Positions 59,269 to 64,000 of a DNA stretch of 64,000 nucleotides are shown here, piece by piece. Both the position numbers and the translations under genes were made by a program. The notes beneath the pieces were generated by a model that was not told where the DNA came from, did not search any database, and saw nothing but the letters and a program-made list of their open reading frames with translations. The stretch is from Rathayibacter sp. SW19 (GTDB lineage: Bacteria; Actinomycetota; Actinomycetes; Actinomycetales; Microbacteriaceae). The stretch covers positions 558,001 to 622,000 of the forward strand of contig NZ_CP133020.1 of NCBI RefSeq assembly GCF_030866825.1. The letters run 5' to 3'. How positions within the stretch are numbered: position 1 is the first letter of the stretch; each line of letters opens with the position of its first letter.

Positions 59269-61377
59269 TCAACCACCCCAGCCACGCCCGAAGAGACCGT
59301 CGAAACCGCCGGAGCCTGAAGCCCAGTCTCCGCGTCGCGAGCCGAGGTACGAGCCCACAACGGCGGCGCCGAGATCGTCGGGTTCCGGGGCGACGACCGT
59401 GCCGCCCACCCGCCGTGCCATCGAGTCGATGAACCGGGCCAACCCGGGATCTTCCCCGAGCCGGAAGAATGTGGTGTGCGCTCCGAGGCGCCCGGAATTG
59501 TCAAGTTCGCGCACCGAATATGCAATCGTCAGCGGGTCGGGCGGGTAATTGAAGTACACCTCACCGTCGGGCTCCAGATGCGAGGTTGGCTCGCCGTCTG
59601 TGACGATCAGAAGCACCGGTTGCGCGTTCGGATGCTTGCGAAAGTGGCGGTTCGCCAGTAGCAGTGCATGGTGCAGATTCGTGCCCTTGTCCCAGAACGC
59701 GTCGAGCCCGATCAGGTGCTCGATCTTCATCACCTCTGCGTGCCTGCTGAACCCGATGAGCTGCAGGTCATCCCCGCGGAATCGGCTCGTGATCAGCGTG
59801 TGCAACGCCAATGCAGTGCGTTTCATGGGCACCCAACGGCCATCCATCGCCATCGAAAACGACGTGTCGACCAGCAGGGCCACGCACGCCTGGGTGCGCG
59901 CCTCGGTCTCCTGAACCTCGACGTCTCCGATTTCGATCCGGATGCCTGCGCCACGCGAGCCGACCCCATTCGCGCCTGCGCCACTCGGGTCGCCGTCGTT
60001 CAGGTCCCCCTCACTTGCAACACGGGTGAGCGCATTCGTGATCGTGCGCGTCACATCCCACGGTTCGGTGTCGCCGAATGCCCACTCGCGGGTGGCGCCG
60101 GAGCGCTCACCAGCTGCGCCGGCCTGGCGTACGTCGCGGTTGCCCTGGCGGCTGGACATCGTGCTCGCGATATCACGAAGCAGTGTCTTTCCGAGTCGGC
60201 GCATCGCCTTGGGTGTGAGTTTGTACGCTCCGTCGGAGCCGCGCTTCATGGTGCCGGAGTCGCGTAGGGCCTTCTCGAGTTCTTGCAGGGTTCGCGCGTC
60301 GACTGCGGCCTCGTCGCCCAGCTGGCGCGCCAGTTTGTCGATATCCACGTCGTCCAGGCGGGAGCCGCTGTATGACTGGGAAAGCTGTTCGGCCAGCTCG
60401 TCGAGGTCGGCGATGTCTTGGAACACTCCGGTGCCATCGCCGAGGCCGAGGCCCTCCTCGCCCTCCATTCGCTCGGAGCCCCCCCAGTTCTCGCCGGGGC
60501 GCAACGATCTGAGGTTGTCATCGAGCCTGCCGAGGGACTGCATCAGCTCGTCAGAGCCGAACGCCTGCTGCGCGAGCGCGTCGAGTTCGTCGCGCTGTTC
60601 CTGGGTCATCGAGTTACGCATCCGCTGGGCTGCCGCCGCCCGCTGGGCGAGCGCGTCGAGAAGCTCGTCGATGTTGCGTGGTTGTTCGGGAAAATACTCG
60701 CCGTGCTTGCGCATGAACTCGTCGAACTGCTCGGGGGTATCTTCGCCGCGCCGGTGCGCATCCAAGAGCTCGTTGAGGTCATTCAGCATCTCGTTGATTG
60801 CGGCGCGATCAGCGTCTGAGGCGTTCTCCAGTGCCTTCTTCATGCCGGCGAAACGCTGGTCGAGCAGTTCGCGGCCGAGGAGGTCTTTGATTTTCTCGTA
60901 GTCTTCGCGTGCTTCGCGGCTGCGCCAGTCGTAGTCGCTCAGTTCGCTGACCGCGGCCGCGGGCGATGCGGGAAGGTTGTCGAGTTGCAACTCGGCCAGT
61001 GCACGGTCGGCGTCGTCCATTTCGACATCGCGGGCGAGCTGCTTGCGCTCGTTCAGCACGGCGCGGTCCAGGAGCTCCTTGATCTGCTGCAGAGTGCCGT
61101 CGAGGTTGTGCTTCTGCGTCAACTGGCGTCGACGCTCGGCGACGCGACGTGCGATGTCGTCGAGCCCAACACGTTTCCTTCCGGTCGGTGAGCCTGTCGA
61201 AGGGCCGCGACGCAGGAATTCCCTCATCGCGCGTTCGGGCGACGAGCCGGACATCACGTCCTCGCCGATGGCAGCAAGTGCCTCGGACAAGTCGACCGGT
61301 GGCGCGAGCGGATCGGGCCCGCCATCGTATTTGCCGTAGCGGGAATCCCGGCGCAGTCGATGATTGGCCCTAGCCAT
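59269..61377 (-). CDS. VWA domain protein of an AAA/VWA chaperone-like pair
   Basis: 702 aa, ATG 61377 after GGAGGAGG; the open frame upstream to 61857 overlaps the AAA gene and is rejected. The first 450 residues are helical and charged (coiled-coil-prone, many Arg/Asp/Glu), with a Gly-rich middle. The C-terminal VWA domain has the MIDAS motif LLVDTSFSMAMDGRW, later Thr in DAFWDKGTNLHHAL and Asp in LIVTDGEPTSHL. It is coupled to the MoxR/chelatase-type AAA gene by an 8-bp overlap. Such pairs act in metal insertion or protein remodelling; the client is unknown. Confidence 0.9.
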   Translation of the reverse strand: MARANHRLRRDSRYGKYDGGPDPLAPPVDLSEALAAIGEDVMSGSSPERAMREFLRRGPSTGSPTGRKRVGLDDIARRVAERRRQLTQKHNLDGTLQQIKELLDRAVLNERKQLARDVEMDDADRALAELQLDNLPASPAAAVSELSDYDWRSREAREDYEKIKDLLGRELLDQRFAGMKKALENASDADRAAINEMLNDLNELLDAHRRGEDTPEQFDEFMRKHGEYFPEQPRNIDELLDALAQRAAAAQRMRNSMTQEQRDELDALAQQAFGSDELMQSLGRLDDNLRSLRPGENWGGSERMEGEEGLGLGDGTGVFQDIADLDELAEQLSQSYSGSRLDDVDIDKLARQLGDEAAVDARTLQELEKALRDSGTMKRGSDGAYKLTPKAMRRLGKTLLRDIASTMSSRQGNRDVRQAGAAGERSGATREWAFGDTEPWDVTRTITNALTRVASEGDLNDGDPSGAGANGVGSRGAGIRIEIGDVEVQETEARTQACVALLVDTSFSMAMDGRWVPMKRTALALHTLITSRFRGDDLQLIGFSRHAEVMKIEHLIGLDAFWDKGTNLHHALLLANRHFRKHPNAQPVLLIVTDGEPTSHLEPDGEVYFNYPPDPLTIAYSVRELDNSGRLGAHTTFFRLGEDPGLARFIDSMARRVGGTVVAPEPDDLGAAVVGSYLGSRRGDWASGSGGFDGLFGRGWGG
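61183..61206. repeat. REP-like palindrome inside the VWA coding region
   Basis: ggtcggtgagcctgtcgaag with the following ggcc is a common dispersed actinobacterial repeat. In frame on the leftward strand it codes GPSTGSPTG, a low-complexity insert near residue 60 of the VWA protein. Confidence 0.55.
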
Positions 61378-62755
61378 AGATCGTCTCGCCTCCTCCGGTC
61401 TCCTTGCTGATCTTGCGTGCGAGGTAGAGGCCCTCGAGCGCCAGCTCGATCGCACCGGCTTTCCGGCCGTCCGTGTTGGCGTCGAGTCGTTCGCAGATCT
61501 CGTCGTAGAGCTCGGACTCACCGAGCACCGGCAGCCCGGTGAGAAAGTCTCGCGCCGCGACCTGTTCACCGGTGGTGACCATGACTCCGCCCTCGATGGC
61601 GTCGACCAGAACTCCGAAGTCGATCCGCGCAAAATGCGCCCTGACAGCCTCCGCGGTCGCGACGCGGAGCAGATGATCGAGAATCTCGTTCTCACGGCCT
61701 TCCTCACCAGACTCGAACTCGATTTTCCCGCCCAGTACATCGACGGCCGTCTCGAGATCAACGGGTCGGGCGACGGCCTCGTTCTCGCCTTGCCGCGTGG
61801 CTCGGTGCAGCGCGGCGGCCGCGATGGTTTCTGCCCCGGCGATCGCGAAGCGAGCACTCACGCCGCTGCGCTGGTCGACCGTGCTCGACTCGCGCAGCGC
61901 TCGAGTGAAGCGCGCGAGGATTTCGACAAGGTAGTCGGGAACATCCGCCACCAGCTCTGCCTCTTGACGGATGATCGCAACCTCGTCCTCCAACTCGGTC
62001 GGGTAGTGTGTGCGGATCTCCGCGCCGAACCGATCCTTGAGAGGGGTGATGATCCGGCCTCGGTTGGTGTAGTCCTCCGGGTTGGCGCTGGCCACGACAA
62101 GCACGTCAAGTGGGAGTCGCAGCACGTAGCCGCGAATCTGGATGTCGCGTTCTTCCATGACGTTGAGCATCGCAACCTGGATGCGTTCGGCCAGATCCGG
62201 AAGTTCGTTGATGGCCACGATGCCCCGGTGGCTGCGCGGGATGAGGCCGAAGTGGATCGTTTCGGGGTCGCCGAGGCTGCGCCCTTCTGCGACCTTCATC
62301 GGGTCGACGTCGCCGATCAGGTCTGCGACGCTCGTGTCCGGGGTGGCAAGTTTCTCGGCGTACCTCTCGTCGCGGTGGCGCCAGGCCACGGGCAGGTCGT
62401 CACCGAGTTCGGCGGCACGGCGGATGCTGGCGGTCGTGATCGGCTGGTACGGATGCTCACCCAACTCCGAACCGTCGATCACCGGAGTCCATTCATCAAG
62501 CAGGCCGGCCAAGGTGCGCAACACTCGCGTTTTGCCCTGCCCGCGCTCGCCGAGCAGCACGATGTCGTGCCCGGCGATCAGTGCGCGCTCGAGCTGCGGG
62601 ATGACGGTGGAATCAAACCCGTGCAGGCCGGGCCAGGGGTCGCGCCCGTCACGTAGAGCGTCAAGCAGGTTGTCGCGGATCTCTGCGCGCAGGGTCTTCT
62701 GCCCGTGCCCGGATGCTCGAAGCTCACCAAGGGTTGCAATGGTTGGTCGGTTCAC
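61370..62755 (-). CDS. MoxR/chelatase-type AAA+ ATPase
   Basis: 461 aa. Walker A is DIVLLGERGQGKTRVLRTLA; Walker B is HRGIVAINELPDLAERIQVA (sensor I Asn is in VVASANPEDYTNRGRIITPL). The second half has GVSARFAIAGAETIAAAALH, a sensor II Arg region. Asp is Asn in the Walker B position, so confirm hydrolysis. Overlaps and is coupled to the VWA gene. Together they are comparable to Mg-chelatase I/D-type pairs, but there is no chelatase H gene or porphyrin pathway here. Confidence 0.9.
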   Translation of the reverse strand: MNRPTIATLGELRASGHGQKTLRAEIRDNLLDALRDGRDPWPGLHGFDSTVIPQLERALIAGHDIVLLGERGQGKTRVLRTLAGLLDEWTPVIDGSELGEHPYQPITTASIRRAAELGDDLPVAWRHRDERYAEKLATPDTSVADLIGDVDPMKVAEGRSLGDPETIHFGLIPRSHRGIVAINELPDLAERIQVAMLNVMEERDIQIRGYVLRLPLDVLVVASANPEDYTNRGRIITPLKDRFGAEIRTHYPTELEDEVAIIRQEAELVADVPDYLVEILARFTRALRESSTVDQRSGVSARFAIAGAETIAAAALHRATRQGENEAVARPVDLETAVDVLGGKIEFESGEEGRENEILDHLLRVATAEAVRAHFARIDFGVLVDAIEGGVMVTTGEQVAARDFLTGLPVLGESELYDEICERLDANTDGRKAGAIELALEGLYLARKISKETGGGETIYG

Positions 62756-62787
62756 CTCTCCAACGCTACGCCGATCCTGCCCGCGTT

Positions 62788-63178
62788 GGTCGAGTAGCGA
62801 GCGCTAGCGAGCGTATCGAGACCAGGGGTCTTCCATGCTGCACAGTGCGGTCTCGATACGCGTACTCGCTGCGCTCGTGCGCTACTCGACCAGCAACCTC
62901 GGTGGTCGAGTAGCGAGCGCTAGCGAGCGTATCGAGACCAGGGGTCTTCCGTGCTGCACGGTGTGGTCTCGATACGCGTACTCGCTGCGCTCGTGCGCTA
63001 CTCGACCAGCAACCTCGGTGGTCGAGTAGCGAGCGCTAGCGAGCGTATCGAGACCTGGTACGCGTACTCGCTGCGCTCGTTCGGTACTCGACCAGCAACC
63101 TCGGTGGTCGAGTAGCGAGCGCTAGTGAGCGTATCGAGACCTGGTACGCGTACTCGCTGCGCTCGTGCGCTACTCGAG
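62788..63178. repeat. Cluster of four REP palindrome units
   Basis: Each unit is ggtcgagtagcgagcgctag...cgagacc, a linker, then the inverted arm ...cgcgtactcgctgcgctcg...ctactcgacc and agcaacctc. Units 1 and 2 start at 62788 and 62904 (period 116), units 3 and 4 at 63020 and 63106 (period 86; linker shortened). They fill the gap between the AAA gene and the methyltransferase. No gene lies within. Confidence 0.95.
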
Positions 63179-63215
63179 ATCCATCGTCGTTTCTGGCGCG
63201 GCGTAGCCTGGACAC

Positions 63216-63689
63216 ATGCCAACAGTACGAGGAAGTCACGTTCCGCCACCCGTCTGGTTCGCGGCCACCCTGATCGTTCAACGGATGCTGTCGCGAAATC
63301 GAGCCTCCACTGCGGCTTCGCGAACCGTTTCCGGCGTGATTACCGCTGCGTCCGGCCTGCTCGCGATTTCGTCGGTAGCGACGCTCGTGCGAGCCGGCGC
63401 GGAGATCAGCCCGGTGCATCCGGAGCAGTCAGCGGTGCTTGTCACCGAAGGTCCGTTCCGGGTCTCGCGCAACCCTGTGTACCTCGCACTCGCGGGCATA
63501 CTCGTCGCCAACGCGGTGCTGCGTCGCTCGATTGTCGCGCTCGGGGCCGTGGCCGGGTTCGTGGCGGTGCTCGATCGCACACAAGTGCCCGCAGAGGAGC
63601 AGGCGCTCAGCAAAACGTTCAAGCGCGAGTACGAGAAGTACCGCGCGTCGACGCCGCGGTGGATTGGTCGCCCCGCGGTGCGCCGCTGA
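63216..63689 (+). CDS. Isoprenylcysteine carboxyl methyltransferase-like membrane protein
   Basis: 157 aa. Three or four hydrophobic segments; the family core is ILVTEGPFRVSRNPVYLALA-like VTEGPFRVSRNPVYLALAGI, and the end KTFKREYEKYRASTPRWIG has the conserved Tyr/Arg. ICMT-type enzymes methylate lipid or phospholipid substrates with SAM in bacteria. TAGCCT is six bases before the ATG, a leaderless signal. Confidence 0.85.
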   Translation: MPTVRGSHVPPPVWFAATLIVQRMLSRNRASTAASRTVSGVITAASGLLAISSVATLVRAGAEISPVHPEQSAVLVTEGPFRVSRNPVYLALAGILVANAVLRRSIVALGAVAGFVAVLDRTQVPAEEQALSKTFKREYEKYRASTPRWIGRPAVRR

Positions 63690-63721
63690 CCAGGCGGAGT
63701 TTCATGCGGTAGCCGAGCCCG

Positions 63722-64000
63722 CTAACCGAGGGGCGGCGGCGTTTTCAGGTCGCTGAGCGGCGTCGACTCCAGGTGGAGCGGTGTCGTGACCCAGTGCGCC
63801 GTGAACTCGTGCGTCGTGATGTCGCAGGCGATTTGCAACCGATGCGGCGTCTCGATGAAGACAACGTCGAACCGGAGATGTTGCTGATCCGACCAGCCGC
63901 CCGCGACGGCGATCGGCACGAGATCGGATGCGGCGTCCGCGACGTTCCACTCGCCGGCCTTGAGAAGCGCCGAAAGCTCGCCGGACTCGTCGACCAGTGT
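63722..64000 (-). CDS. Unidentified protein, C-terminal part (cut by window edge)
   Basis: 92 residues visible, leftward, ending SDLKTPPPLG. The segment TLVDESGELSALLKAGEWNV, DLVPIAVAGGWSDQQHLRFD and VVFIETPHRLQIACDITTHE reads as a compact domain of beta strands. It has normal coding composition, but the family is not recognised from this part. The start lies beyond the window. Confidence 0.55.
   Translation of the reverse strand, partial: TLVDESGELSALLKAGEWNVADAASDLVPIAVAGGWSDQQHLRFDVVFIETPHRLQIACDITTHEFTAHWVTTPLHLESTPLSDLKTPPPLG

Noticed and set aside
61364..62656. 430-codon plus-strand frame opposite the AAA gene
   Set aside because: Shadow; the minus strand carries Walker motifs.

Overview
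The window is high-GC actinobacterial DNA, most likely from the family Microbacteriaceae. The support is a DUF222/HNH protein, a DUF4193 protein, the phosphatase-DUF3090-SCO1664 triplet, many genes that look leaderless (a TANNNT box six bases before the start codon) and dispersed ggtcgagtagcgagcg palindromes. It reads as ordinary chromosome with one IS110-type insertion sequence. No tRNA, rRNA, prophage or CRISPR array was seen.

Layout. 1-6.0 kb: truncated ABC binding protein, small membrane proteins, an Nramp metal-transport operon with a palindromic operator and a possible 20-codon leader ORF, and a GH4 phospho-glycosidase. 6.2-10.5 kb: flavin reductase, PQQ-like lipoprotein, MarP-like membrane protease, VapBC toxin-antitoxin. 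10.6-15.3 kb: aconitase divergent from a fumarate reductase flavoprotein gene broken by an in-frame TAG. 15.4-21.5 kb: DUF222/HNH protein, a relic of a second pepA, a TetR gene, small ORFs, DUF4193, intact pepA and a decayed HtrA-like gene. 21.6-30.2 kb: two membrane proteins, then a six-gene catabolic operon (permease, GntR, glutamine-synthetase-like ligase, aldehyde dehydrogenase, SDR, class I amidotransferase hydrolase) for a primary amine or amino alcohol handled as gamma-glutamyl derivatives. 30.4-37.6 kb: LysR, two aldo-keto reductases, MarR, MgtC and others. 37.7-39.7 kb: divergent merR/merA. 40-46 kb: PCD-VOC fusion, decayed TetR/MFS pair, phosphoesterase, CDF transporter, oxidoreductases. 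46.4-51.4 kb: amino-acid permease coupled to a lone glutamate-type binding protein, then a nitrilase/NCS1 operon. 51.8-55.1 kb: GH3 beta-glucosidase and an ArsR/AHSA1 pair. 55.1-57.1 kb: IS110 element among REP palindromes. 57.1-64 kb: phosphatase/DUF3090/SCO1664, a MoxR-type AAA/VWA pair, a REP cluster, an ICMT-like methyltransferase and a truncated gene.

The most unusual theme is short tandem repeats (12-20 bp) at gene boundaries. At four genes the repeat unit contains the gene's own stop codon, so the 3' end carries two to five extra stop-bearing copies; similar repeats lie at promoters and start codons. A second theme is local decay: several regulator or transporter genes survive only as fragments next to intact neighbours.
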